Below, piece after piece: positions 32,210 through 43,930 of a stretch of 64,000 bases of DNA. The translations under genes were made by a program, and so were the position numbers. Location: assembly GCA_036172665.1 (NCBI GenBank), contig CM069875.1, positions 14,601,806-14,665,805 on the forward strand. The letters run 5' to 3'. Numbering within the stretch: the first letter of the stretch is position 1; each line of letters begins with the position of its first letter. This stretch comes from Prosopocoilus inquinatus (lineage: Eukaryota; Arthropoda; Insecta; Coleoptera; Lucanidae). The notes beneath the pieces were generated by a model. The model saw only the letters and a list, made by a program, of their open reading frames with translations. It was not told the origin of the DNA and did not search any database.

Positions 32210-35200
32210 CGCCGACGGCCGGAGTTCGCCGGGCGATAGCGCGCTAAAAATCGTTCAAATAAACGTGGGAGGGGGGCGCCGCGCAACGGCACATTTGATG
32301 GAAAAAATCGTGCGCGAACATATTAAAATCGTACTCGTACAAGAACCGTATGTCGTAAATGGAAACATTTGCGGCATTCCTAGGAGATACAGCGTGTTTC
32401 CGGCTCAAACAAACCCGGACAGAGAGAAAGTTAGGGCGGCGGTTGTCATAACTGACCCTCGTTTACGAGGAATTTTACTTGCGGACAAAAGCAGCAACCT
32501 TGTAACAACGGTCGAAATACAAGGAAACGGACAAAGATTTATTGCGGTCTCGGCTTATCTTCCACCCGAGGAGCGTCACGTAGGCGAGTTCGACGAAAAC
32601 CTGCGGCGCCTAACAACTGCAATAGACGGAATTACTGCCCACCCAGGCAGTAAACTCATCCTAGGAATTGACGGCAATAGTAAAAGCCGACTTTGGGGTA
32701 GCGTTATCGAGGATCGGAGGGGCCGCGAACTCGAACGCGAAATCAATGCGAGGGATCTGATCGTCCTCAACGACAACGATCAGCCGACATTCGTAGGACA
32801 CAGAGGCAGTAGTTATATCGATTTTACGCTCGCGAATGAGAACATTTACGGGGAAATCGCAAATTGGGGTTTATCGGAAGACGAAACGCTGTCCGACCAC
32901 AAGTACATAGAAATCACGATCAGCGGGGACATCGGTGTCAATGAGATCAGGGGATTCAGGGTCAATAAGGCGGATTGGGCTAAATTCGAGGAGACACTCG
33001 GCGCGGACGTGGCGGTGATCGAACCGCGAGTCGAGAGCAGCACAAACGCGTACGAAATAGAAACTTTAGCGGAAGAACTCAACACGGCGATCATCAGAGC
33101 GTGCGAGGAGTCTATGCCGCGACGCAAAGTTTATAAAAACTGCGTGCCGTGGTGGACGCCGGAACTGACGCAACTCAGACGCGAAACCAATAGACTTCGC
33201 AGACGATATCAGAGAGCCGCGGACGCCTTGGAACGAGAGGAGCGCGGGGTAGAGTACCGTCGCAAATTTAACGAATACAAGACGGCGATTCAGGACACGC
33301 GTATTAAGAAATGGCGCGAGTTCTGCTCTCGATCAGCGGGCAGGGATCCTTGGGGGAGTGCGTACAGGATCGTTCGTGGTAAGAGGAGCGGCCTCAACGC
33401 CAGCGCAACGGTAAAAAAGGATGACGGAACGTACACGCGAGACGCGGAGGAAACGGCGCGAGAATTTATGGAATCATTTTTCCCGGACGATGACGTCGAA
33501 ACAGACGGCGAAAATCACGCGCGCACTCGCGAGATCACGTCGGGAGAGGTACACGCGCCTGACGACCGAATGTTTGTTAGAGCGGAGGTAAGGGCGGCGT
33601 TCGAAAGCATGCACCCGCGGAAAGCACCGGGATGCGACGGTATCACGGCGGACATAGCACTGAGGGCGTATCAGATTTTTCCCCGCGTATTTGAGGCGCT
33701 TTACAACAAATGCCTGCTTGTGGGCGTCTTCCCGCGATGCTGGAAACAGCAACTGGTTAAAATCATACCGAAATCGGGCAAAACTGACGCGAGCGATAAG
33801 AAGAGCTTCAGGCCGATCAGCCTTTTGCCTGTGGTCGGTAAAGCGCTAGACGGGCTTTTAATTGGATGCATCGAATATCACGTCTATTCAGCAGGATTGA
33901 TGAGTGGCGGACAGTACGGGTTTAGGAGAGGCAGGTCGACGATTGACGCTATAGAACGGGTAATTAACTTTATTAGAGGCGCGAGAAATGACGGTGAATA
34001 CTGCACGGCGGTAATGCTGGACATATCCGGCGCCTTCGACAATGCTTGGTGGCCAGCCATTGGGCAGCAACTCCGACGAAAAAACTGCCCGCGAAATTTA
34101 ACGAAGCTCGCGGAATCGTACTTCTCCGGAAGAGAAGCGATCATAGAGGAACCGGGCGGTAGGGTCGCGAAAGAAATCACCAGGGGGTGCCCACAGGGCT
34201 CCAGATCCGGGCCGGGTTATTGGAACATCGCGTACGATAGTATTTTTGAAGCGGAGCTACCGGAAGGGTGCGAAATAGTCGCGTTCGCGGACGATACAAC
34301 GCTGTTGGTTAGGGCGCGCCAATACAAAGTGCTGAAAGCCCGCACGAACGCGGCGCTTGGATCGCTGCTTGATTGGAGCGAGAGCAATAAGCTCACGTTC
34401 AACGCTTCAAAGACCGAGGCTCTATTCTTCGGCGTGCGAGCGGGACAACAGCGACCAGCGTACAAACTCGGCAACGAATTCATACACTGCGCGGATTCGG
34501 TTAGGTACCTCGGAGTTGTCATCGACGAGAAACTTAACTTCAAGGCACACGTAGACTACGCGACGGGCAAAGCGCGAAAAGTCTCCAATGCGATCGGAGC
34601 TGCGGCTAAGTTCAATTAGGGGCTCGGTGGACGCGCGGCGGCTACTATCTACCGTGGAGCAATCGAACCCTGCATGCTCTACGCGGCACCGGTCTGGGCT
34701 GAATCTTGCGGGGTCAAGGAAAATCGGAAGCTGCTGAGCGTACAGCGGCAATCAACCGTACGGGCGGCAAGGGCGTATCGAACCACTTCAACAGAGGCGG
34801 CTGCAGTAATCGCGGCGATACTGCCGACAGATTTGCGTGCCAAGGAGCTGCGACAGCGACGCAGTATAACTGGCGAGGGTGCGGAACGATTCCGGGAGTT
34901 GACGGGCTTGAACGGGGAGCCGGGGGATGTCGAGGAAACTGCAAGGTTTCGGGAAGACGTGCATCCGGCCGATCGGTCTCTTGTCGACTATCGTTCAGAC
35001 GACGGGGCAACGCGAGCGCCGATAAACGTGTACACGGACGGATCAAGAACAAACAACGGCACGGGGGCGGCATTCGTAGTTTACGCGGGACGCGAGGAAA
35101 TACACAGCGCGAGGATTAAGCTAGGGCCAAACTGCGATAATTACCAGGCGGAGCTATACGCATTAAACGCGGCCACGAGGTACATTCGAGACACGGGAAT

Positions 35201-35859
35201 CGAGAGAACGGATATATATTCGGACAGCATGTCAGCCCTTCAGGCATTGAAAAATATGCGGAAACCGTCGCAACTGTTGCGGAACACGTGGGACACCCTC
35301 CGCGAAATTCGGGAAACGGCTAACGTCAACATCGTCTGGACGCGGGCGCATATCGGAACGACTGGGAACGAGAGAGCGGACGAACTTGCAAAATCGGCGG
35401 CGGAAGACGACGACCTGCTGCAGAATCTCGGTAAATACCGTAAGAGCGAGACTGTCGGGCTGTCTGTTTCAGATCTGGCAGGAGCGATGGGACAACGCGG
35501 AAACAGGGAGGTGGACCCACCGTTTCCTTCCTTCTGTTAAGGACGCGAGGGATTTGCGGCTGCCGTATCAGGCTGTCCAGTTGGTCACCGGTCACGGCAA
35601 CTTTGGATCCTATCTGCATCGCATCGGCCGCAGGGACGACCCCAGATGTCGCTGCGGTGAGGAGGACACGCCCGGACACGTTTTGTTCAGGTGTGCTGAG
35701 ACAGCGGAATGGAGAGCCCGTTTGGAAACGGGGGCTCTCAGAGTCGGACTGCAATGGCCCCGTAACGAGGACGCCATCAGCGCGGTTGAAAGGACCCGGG
35801 AATGGTGGACCTATTTCGGGAAGGCAGCGACGGGACTGAAGCGTCTCCGGCACGACTAG
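32202..35859 (+). pseudogene. E3 ORF2, nonsense and frameshift
   Basis: Open for 805 codons through EN and the RT palm (FADDT present). A Trp codon of the AAKLTWGL block is then TAG at 34617-34619. The same frame resumes through RNase H and ends after a deletion of about 10 bp near 35420 (CTGCTGCAGAATCTCGG against CTGCTGCCGGAATACAGC in E2). The shifted frame carries the C-terminal CRCGEEDTPGHVLFRC knuckle and stops at 35859. It is inactive. Confidence 0.9.
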
Positions 35860-37048
35860 GGACATCAGATTCGGATGGCGGGCGGGTAAAAGTGTCGCCG
35901 GCTGGAGAGGGGCTCGGCCGAACCGAGTAGGCCGAGCTGATCGACGGCTGGTGTCACGAGGGGGGTGAAACGAGTAGCTCTCCTCACCCGTACCGTGGCG
36001 CGCTGGCGTCGGGGAACTGGGGCCGCGGCGAGGGACCGACACCGAAATGGAGAACCGGCTGGAACCGAGAGGCGGCGCACCAAGCATTCGAGAGCGGGAC
36101 ATCGGCGCATCGTAGATTAGTAAATAGGTTAGTTAGATAGGCGTAACTCGCGAGCGGGTGCGGTGAGCGACGGGGGTGGCGAACGAAACGTAAGGAGGGA
36201 GAAGAACCGTGCAAAACGAGGCCAAGTGCGAGTCGGCTCCAAGACCACAGGCGGTCGGAAAGGGACGATGGTGTGGGGCGGCACGGCGTCCGCGCACCCC
36301 TCTCCCGGGCCCGGAGCCGGTTCTCGCGAAGAGCCCGGCCCGCGTGCGCGGCTTGCCGACATCACTGGCGGTGCACACGTGCGGGCCAAACGCGGTCGCA
36401 GAGACCGCGGGCGGAAACCCATAGGGGAGGATGGCGGTCCGCTTACAGTAGGGAGGCAACTCCTGAAGGGGGGTGAGAGGTTTGCCGAAGTCGCATATAC
36501 TCTCACACGCAGTTTCCCGGGAAACTGCGCCGAGGAGACACATCCCGACCGTCGGATCGGCGGGAGGTTTGCGCAATCCGGCAGGGCGCTGAGATGACCG
36601 CAGCGATGGGCGTCCGATGGGGGGCGCCGCGCCGTACTGGCGCAGTAGCCAGGTGCGGCTCGGAGCTTCACGCGGACGGACTGTAAAGGCGAGCGAGCCG
36701 TCACCCGAGGTGGAATTTGTATAGAAGCCCGGGTTCCCTGTGACGCCCCCTCGAGTCGCAAGAGGAGAGGGGAACCAACGCGAAAAATAGAGTAGGTTAG
36801 AGTAGGCGACATACCGATACGTAGTTAAGTACACTTAGCATGTAGTAACTAGCTGTAAGTTAGGTAGGAATTATATGAGATTTAGGCTAGGCTTGAAGAA
36901 TAACAACAGACGCGGAACCAGGAGATAAGGTAAAACAGGTTAGTTAGGTTAGGAAACCCGGTGTAGTACCATTGAGTGGAGCACCGGGGATTAGGCATAG
37001 GTCACTTAGATTTAAGTCATTTATGTATACTTATAAGTTAAATAAAGG
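35860..37048 (+). other. E3 3' UTR and terminal hairpin
   Basis: 1.19 kb, same block order as E2. The hairpin CCCGGTG...CACCGGG is at about 36957-36988 and the 3' end is AATAAAGG. Confidence 0.75.
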
Positions 37049-37058
37049 TGTCTTAAGT
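37049..37058 (+). repeat. Target 10-mer between E3 and E4
   Basis: TGTCTTAAGT, followed directly by internal ORF1 sequence TACGGGTGAG. E4 is therefore 5' truncated exactly at the target. Confidence 0.8.
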
Positions 37059-37916
37059 TACGGGTGAGTCTGCACCAATTAAGGCGCCTATTTCATATGC
37101 GTCGGTTGCGGCGGCCACAAAGACCCAATCGCGCGAGCGGTTGTCAAGAACGCGAATAATACGGTAACGGTTAAGGTTGAATCGCGAATTAAAGAAAGCG
37201 TGGACGCGATAAAAAAGGATTTGCGCGACAAAGTCGACATCGTAACGAAGAAAATTGCTATTAACGCGGACCGGTCTGCAAAGAACGGAAATGTTTATAT
37301 TGACTGCGCGACTAAATCAGACGCGGAAAAACTTAAAATTGCGGTGTCAGAAAAGCTTCCGGAAAAGCTGAAAGCCAGCGAAATTAACAAAAATAATCCG
37401 AAAGTGACGATTTTCGGAGTCGAAAGTAAAATTGAGGAGAAGGAGCTTCTGGAATGCGTTCTTGCACAGAACGACGAAGTTTCTGCCCATTACGAAAGCG
37501 TCGAGAGCTTAGCGAAAGAATTTAAAGTGCGGAGATTCTTTAGCAAAAAAGGAAATAACTATACTAAAAACGCGATAGTTGAGGTTAGCGCGCGATTAAG
37601 AAATTTAATAATCGGCCAAAGGTTGCGAGTGCAGTGGCGCACATGTTACACGGAGGACTACAGCGGCATCTTTTACTGTTATAAGTGTTACGCGATAGGA
37701 CATAAATAGAAAGATTGCAAGGCGGAACAGATTTGCGGAACATGCGGAGGGAAGCATGATCGGGCGGAATGCAAATCCGAGACGCTCAAGTGCGTCGTTT
37801 GCGAACGCAGGAAGCTGAGCGGCGACGGCATTAAGCACATTGCTTACGGTAAAAATTGCCCCACGCTAAAACAAATTCAGGCCGCGGAAATTAAGAAAAT
37901 TAATTATTATGGCTAA
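37059..37916 (+). pseudogene. E4 ORF1, truncated, same lesions as E2
   Basis: It starts inside ORF1 at the position equivalent to 25296 of E2. It carries the same 1-nt deletion (AAGACCCAATCG) and the same TAG within the first knuckle (37707-37709). The rest of the knuckle region continues to the stop overlapping ORF2. Confidence 0.88.
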
Positions 37917-40900
37917 CGCCAATAGCCAAAATTTACCGGGCGGTGGCGAGTTAAAAGTAGTTCAGATTAACATGGGTGGGGGGCGTCGCGCAACTGCACA
38001 TCTATTGGATAAAATCGCGCGGGAGGATATCAAAGTCGCGCTAATTCAGGAACCGTATGTCGTAAATGGAAATATTTGCGGCATTCCTAAAAGATACAGC
38101 GTATTTCCGGCTCAAGCGGACCCCCACAGGGAGAAAGTTAGGGCGGCGGTGGTCATAACCGACCCTCGTTTACGAGGAATTTTACTTGCAGACAAAAGCA
38201 ATAGCCTTGTAACAACTGTCGAAATACAAGGGAACGGACATAGATTTATTGCGGTCTCGGCTTATCTGCCACCCGAAGAACGTCACGTAGGCGAGTTCGA
38301 CGAAAACCTGCTGCGCTTAACAACGGCAATAGACGGAATTACTGCCCACCCAGGCAGTAAACTTATTGTGGGAATTGACGGAAACAGCAAAAGCCGACTT
38401 TGGGGAAGCGCTATTGAGGACCGTAGAGGCCGCGATTTTGAGCGCGAAATTAACTCGCGGGATCTTATCGTATTAAACGATAACGATCAGCCGACATTTG
38501 TCGGTCACAGAGGCAGCAGTTTCATTGATTTCACGCTCGCGAACGAGAACATCTACGGGGAAATCGGCAACTGGGGGCCTTCGGAAGACGAAACGCTGTC
38601 CGACCATAAGTATATCGAATTCACGATCAACGGTGACATCGGCCCAAACGAGATTAGGGGATACAGGGTGAACAAGGCTGATTGGGTGAAATTCGAGGAA
38701 ACATTAGGCAAGGAAATAGCTTTAATGGAACCGCGAATCGAAAATAGCATAAACGCGGGCGAAATAGAAGCATTGGCGCACGAGCTCAACAATGCGATTG
38801 TTAAGGCATGCGAGGAATCGATGCCGCGGCGCAAAGTTTATAAAAACTGCGTGCCGTGGTGGACACCGGAACTCACGCAACTTAGACGCGAAACAAACAG
38901 ACTCCGTAGACGACATCAGAGAACCGCGAGCGCTGAAGAGCGAGAGGAACGCGGGGCGGAATACCGACGAAAGTTCAACGAATATAAAACGGCGATACAA
39001 GATACACGCATCAAGAAATGGCGCGAGTTCTGCTCGCGGTCGGCAGGAAGGGACCCTTGTGGGACTGCGTATCGAGTTGTTCGTAGGAAGATGAACGGCC
39101 TTAATGCAAGCGCAACGATCAGAAAAGAGGACGGAACATACACACGCGACGCGGAAGAAACGGCACTCGAGTTCATTGAATCGTTTTTCCCCGACGATGA
39201 TATCGAAACGGACGACGAGACGCACACACGAATTCGCGAGACCGCGCTTAGAGATGTACGTACGGGCGATGATCGAACATTCGTCGGAACCGAAATAAAG
39301 GCGGCATTCGAAAGCATGCACCCGCGAAAAGCACCGGGCGGCGACGGGATTACGGCTGACATTGCGCTGCGCGCATATCAGATTTTCCCACGCGTATTTG
39401 AGGTACTCTTCAACAAGTGCCTACTCGTAGGCGTATTTCCGCGATGCTGGAAACAGCAACTTGTTAAGACAATTCCCAAACCCGGCAAGACGGACGCGAG
39501 CGATAGGAAAAGCTTCAGGCCAATCAGCCTTCTGCCCGTTATCGGTAAGGCTCTGGACGGGTTAGTGATCGGACGCATTGAACATCACGTATATTCTGGC
39601 GGACATATGAGTGGCGGACAGTACGGCTTTAGGAGGGGCAGGTCCACGATCGACGCCATAGAACGGGTCGTTAATTTTATTAGGGACGCGAAAAACGACG
39701 GGGAGTATTGCACGGCGGTACTATTGGACATATCCGGCGCCTTTGACAATGCTTGGTGGCCAGCCATAATGCGGCAATTACGGCGTAAAAACTGCCCGCG
39801 AAATTTGCTTAAGCTCGCGGAATCGTACTTCTCCGAAAGAGAAGCGGTTATGCAAGAACCGGGCGTGAGGGTCGCGAAAGAAATCACCCGTGGTTGTCCA
39901 CAGGGTTCCAAATCCGGACCGGGATATTGGAACATCTTATATGATAGCATCTTCGAAATCGAGCTACCGGAGGCTTGCGAAATAGTCGCGTTCGCGGACG
40001 ACACAACGCTGTTGGTCAGGGCACGTCAATACAAGGTCCTGAAGGCGCGGACGAACGCAGCGCTGGAGTCGCTACTTGACTGGAGCGAGCGGATTAAGCT
40101 AAAGTTCAACGCATCCAAGACTGAGGCGCTTTTCTTCGGCGTGCGGGCGGGTCAACAGCGACCAGCATATAGACTCGGCAACGAATTCGTACATTGCGCG
40201 GATTCGGTCAAGTACCTGGGAGTAATCATTGACGAAAAACTTAATTTCAAGGCGCATGTAGACTACGCGACGGGTAAAGCGCGGAAGGTCTCCAACGCAA
40301 TCGGAGCAGCGGCGAAATTAACTTGGGGACTAGGGGGACGCGCGGCGGCCACAATTTACAGGGGAGCAGTTGAACCCTGCATGCTGTATGCGGCACCGAT
40401 TTGGGCCGAATCCTGCGGGGTAAGGGAAAGCCGCAAGCTACTGAGCGTGCAGCGGCAATCCACTTTACGGGCGGCGAACGCGTATCGAGCCATATCGACG
40501 GAGGCGGCGGCCGTCATTTCGGCTATTCTGCCGGCCGATTTACGGGCCAAGGAATTGTCGATGCGGAGAAATATAACAAGCAGAGGTGACGATCGATTTC
40601 GCGAGGCTACGGGACTAGACGGTGTGCCTGGGGATGTAGAGGTAACTGCAATGTTCCACGAGGACGTACAACCGGCCGATCGGGCGCTTATCGATTATCG
40701 ACGGGACGACGGGGAAACGCGACCGCCAGTGTGCGTGTACACGGATGGTTCCAGATCGGGGAACGGTACGGGAGCGGCTTTCGTGGTGTATACGGGCCGG
40801 GAAGAGATACACAGCGTGAAGATAAAACTGGGGCCGAACTGCGACAACTACCAGGCGGAATTATACGCGCCGAATGCCGCTGCGAAATACATTCGGGATA

Positions 40901-41361
40901 TGGGAATCGAGAATGCCGCGATATTTTCGGATAGCATGTCTGTCCTTCAGGCACTGAAAGGTATGCGAAAACCTACGCAGTTGTTGCGGGACACGTGGGA
41001 CACCCTATGCGAAATTCGTCGGACGTCAAATGTCGACATCTATTGGACACGGGCACATGTCGGGACGATCGGCAATGAGAGGGCGGACGAATTGGCGAAA
41101 TCGGCCGCGGAGGACGGCGACCTGCTGCCGGAATACAGCAGAATTTCGGCTAATACGGTGAGAGCGAGACTGTCTGGCTGTATGTTTCAGATTTGGCAGG
41201 AGCGATGGAACGGCGCGGATACGGGGAGGTGGACCCATCGTTTCCTTCCACCCGTACTGTACCGCCGCGGTCCAAAGGGGACACGGCAGAGGATCAACCG
41301 ACAACGGAATGGCGAATCTAACGGGAACGAGGGGCGGACCACCAAGCGCTCGAGATTGTAA
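37909..41361 (+). pseudogene. E4 ORF2, C-terminally truncated by deletion
   Basis: 1150 residues read without a stop: EN, RT and RNase H are complete. After HRFLP (41248) a deletion joins position 29482 to 29935 in E2 coordinates, at CCTTCC microhomology. The C-terminal CCHC knuckle is lost and the frame reads about 36 codons of 3' UTR. A DPWG-to-DPCG change and other substitutions are present. Function is doubtful because the C-terminal domain is conserved in the clade. Confidence 0.88.
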
Positions 41362-42295
41362 TTAAGGCATGTTAGTTAGTTAGTAGGATAGTTAGCTAGA
41401 GAGGCACAATCGCGAACGGATACGGGAAACGACAGAGGGAGGCGAACGGAACGGCTGAAGGGAGAAGAACCGTGCGAAACGAATCCAAGCGGGAACTGGT
41501 TCCAAGACCACAGGCGGTCGAAAGGGGACGATGGCGCGGGGCGGCATGGCGTTCACGCGCCCCTCTCCAGGGCCCGGAGCAGGTTTCTGCGAAGATCCCG
41601 GCCCGCGTACGCGGCTTGCCGACATCACTCGTGGCGTACATGTGCGGGTCACACGCGGTCGTAGAGACCGCGGGCGGAAACCCATAGGGGAGGATGGCGG
41701 TCCGCTATAAGTAGGGAGGCAACTCCTTAGGGGAGTGAGAGGTTTGCCGAAGTTGCATATACTCTCACAACGCGGTTTCCCGGGAAACTGCGTCGAGGCG
41801 AGTTACCCGACCGTCGGATCGGCGGGAGGTTTGCGTAATCCGGCAGGGCGCCGAGAGGACCGCAGCGATGGGCGTCTCATGGGGGGCGCCCCGCCGTACT
41901 GGCACAGTAATGCCAGGTGCGGCCTGGAGCTCCACGCGGACGGACTGTAAGCCGAGCGAGCCGTCACCCGACGTGGAATTTGCATAGAAGCTCGGGTTCC
42001 CTGTAACGCCCCCTCGAGTCGTTAGAGGAGAGGGGTACCGACGCGAATATTAGAATTAGGTTAGAGTAGTGAATTCATCTGTATGTTTAATATGTAGCAA
42101 CTAAGATTAGCTTGTAATTTAGGTAGGAATTTAGGTAGGATTTAGGCAAGGTAGTTCAACTTACGCGAGATTAGGACGTTCGGCGTATGTAGGATAGGTT
42201 AGGGAAACCCGGTGTAGTACCATTGAGTGGGGCACCGGGGATTAGGCATAGATTACTTAGGCTAAGTTATTTATGTATAATTAAATCAATAAAGG
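41362..42295 (+). other. E4 3' UTR and terminal hairpin
   Basis: Matches E2 from about 30050 onward. The hairpin CCCGGTG...CACCGGG is at about 42208-42240 and the 3' end is AATAAAGG. Confidence 0.75.
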
Positions 42296-42305
42296 TGTCT
42301 TAAGT
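42296..42305 (+). repeat. Target 10-mer between E4 and E5
   Basis: TGTCTTAAGT, followed by TACC and the E5 start A. Confidence 0.8.
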
Positions 42306-42309
42306 TACC

Positions 42310-42343
42310 AGTCTGCATCGAGCGCTCGACCTGATAGGACGTG
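42310..42343 (+). promoter_or_regulatory. E5 core promoter: Inr A and DPE
   Basis: A at 42310 in CCAGTCT, the best initiator match of the five, with GGACGTG at 42337-42343. ATG is at 42346. Confidence 0.65.
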
Positions 42344-42345
42344 CG

Positions 42346-43019
42346 ATGGCAGAGCCGGCGAAGCACGCGCGCGCAACAAGTGTCGCCAGTTGTGATGCGA
42401 ACGTGGCGGTGAACGGGTCGCGGCTATCAAGCGGTGCGATTAGCAAATCACGCGACAAAGTGTGTCTTAGCTATGAGGACGCGACGCTTGAGAAAGCGAA
42501 AAAACTCTTGCTAGCGGCGACAGAATTAGTGCCGGTGAAATCCGAGACTCTGAAAGTCGAGGATCGGAAAAAAGTGCGCGATATGATTTCGGATCTGTAC
42601 GCGTTAGTAGCAGAACAAAACGGTGTTCTAAGTGAGCTCCGGAATTCGCAAGAGACGACAAAAAAGGCAACAGCGACGCAGCAAACACCGGAATTAGGTA
42701 AGTCTCTTCCTATTTCTTACGCGAGTGCTGCGGCGAGCAAAAAACAAAACGCGCGTAGAGAGCTAGGGTCGGTCGTGACAGTAAAAATCGAGGCGGCTAA
42801 GAAACAAACGGTTGTTGAAATGCGCGAGCAATTAGAAAAAAATGTAGATGTTGCGGGGAAGCAGATAGGAGTTAAAAAAATAAAGGAAACAAAAAGCGGT
42901 TGCGTTTTGGTATAGTGCGTTACGCGTAAAGATGCAGAAAAATTAACAGCAACGGTAGCAGAAAAATTGTCGGGGGAAATGAGAGCGAGGGAAATTAAAA
43001 AAAGTAATCCGGTAATAGT
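42346..43019 (+). pseudogene. E5 ORF1, N-terminal part
   Basis: It resembles E1 ORF1 (NGVL, SYAS, REELGS-type blocks; GCVLV near residue 185). A GAG-to-TAG stop lies at 42913-42915. The homologous frame runs on to about 43019 and is then replaced by the inverted ORF2 fragment. The zinc knuckles are absent. Confidence 0.85.
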
Positions 43020-43022
43020 ACG

Positions 43023-43068
43023 CCGCGACGGCGGCATTAAACGTGTATATTTTAATGCCGCCGTCGCG
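43023..43068. repeat. Hairpin at the E5 inversion junction
   Basis: CGCGACGGCGGCATTAAA and its exact reverse complement flank a loop of about 9 nt. Both arms derive from the same ORF2 stretch (coding RDGGIK), one copy in each orientation. This is a fold-back signature. Confidence 0.85.
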
Positions 43069-43242
43069 ATCGTTCACGTCCGCCATCTCATATGTAATTT
43101 CAAATCGTTCTGCCGGGTGTGCTAATATTTCGAATACTTCCGTTTTTTCTATATTTCCGGGTTCCGTTCTTACGCCGGTCGCATTTTCGATTTCGTCCAT
43201 GTTGAAATTTAATACCGCTCTACGCGCTGCTAATTCTTTCAT
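43043..43242 (-). pseudogene. Inverted ORF2 fragment in E5 (RT to RNase H linker)
   Basis: Read on the minus strand it gives a peptide with TEPGNIEKTEVFE, AHPAER and GGIKIY. This aligns with E1 ORF2 residues of about 890-949, just before the RNase H YTDGS motif. It lies opposite to the element's direction. Confidence 0.88.
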
Positions 43243-43930
43243 ATGCGCAGGACATGAGAATCGAAATGAGAAGCGAAACTACGAACTCATTTCGGACAGT
43301 AGGTCGGCACTACACGCGATTAAAAACATGAGAAAACCGACTGAAATGTAGTACGATACGTGGAAAATCATAAAGGAGACGCGAGCGAAATTAAAGTGGA
43401 CAAAGGCTCACGTAGGAACGCGCGGAAATGAGAGAGCAGATGAGATAGCATAAGAGGCGGCAACAGAACAGACGGAACCGACGTACACAAAGATATCGAC
43501 AAATAAAATAAGAAACGGAATAGCGGCATCAGTTAAACGCGAATGGCAGAATAGATGGGAAAATGCCAGTACAGGTAGATGGGCGCACAAATTTATCAGA
43601 AACGTAGAAACGGGCAGAAAGTTAGATAAGAAATTATCGTATCAAGCGGTAGAACTAATAACAGGACACGGCAACTTTAATGCATACCTGCACAAAATAG
43701 GCAGGAGAGATAGCCCATCATGCGCATGCGGGGGGCGAGATACGGCCTAACACGTAATGTTCGAATGTCCAGAAACAGAAGATTGGAGACTAAAATACGA
43801 AACTAGGGCTCTAGGAAAAGGATTACGCTGGGCAAGAAATGCCAACGAAATAGAGGAGGATCAGAGCGCAGAATGGTGGAAATTATTTAACGAGGCGGCA
43901 AAAGAATTAGTTAGACTTAGGCACGACTGA
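43243..43930 (+). pseudogene. E5 ORF2, 3' part (RNase H end and C-terminal knuckle)
   Basis: It picks up at the RNase H SDSRSAL motif, runs through AHVGTRGNERADE and GHGNFNAYLHKIGRRDSP, and ends LRHD with TGA at 43928-43930. In-frame stops occur near 43349, 43452 and 43748; the last replaces a Glu within the C-terminal knuckle. Non-functional. Confidence 0.88.

Larger units (their letters stand above)
30996..37048 (+). mobile_element. E3, R1-clade element, second subfamily, defective
   Basis: 6.05 kb with complete ends. It belongs with E2 and E4 by its 3' UTR and protein sequence but is more diverged. Its ORF1 and ORF2 lesions are its own. It lacks the two ORF1 lesions shared by E2 and E4. 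Confidence 0.9.
37059..42295 (+). mobile_element. E4, R1-clade element, 5' truncated, internally deleted
   Basis: 5.24 kb. It lacks the promoter and about the first 320 bp of ORF1. It also lacks about 450 bp at the end of ORF2 and the start of the 3' UTR. Over the shared ORF1 part it looks identical to E2 by eye; ORF2 differs by a small number of substitutions. The 3' end is complete. Confidence 0.9.
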
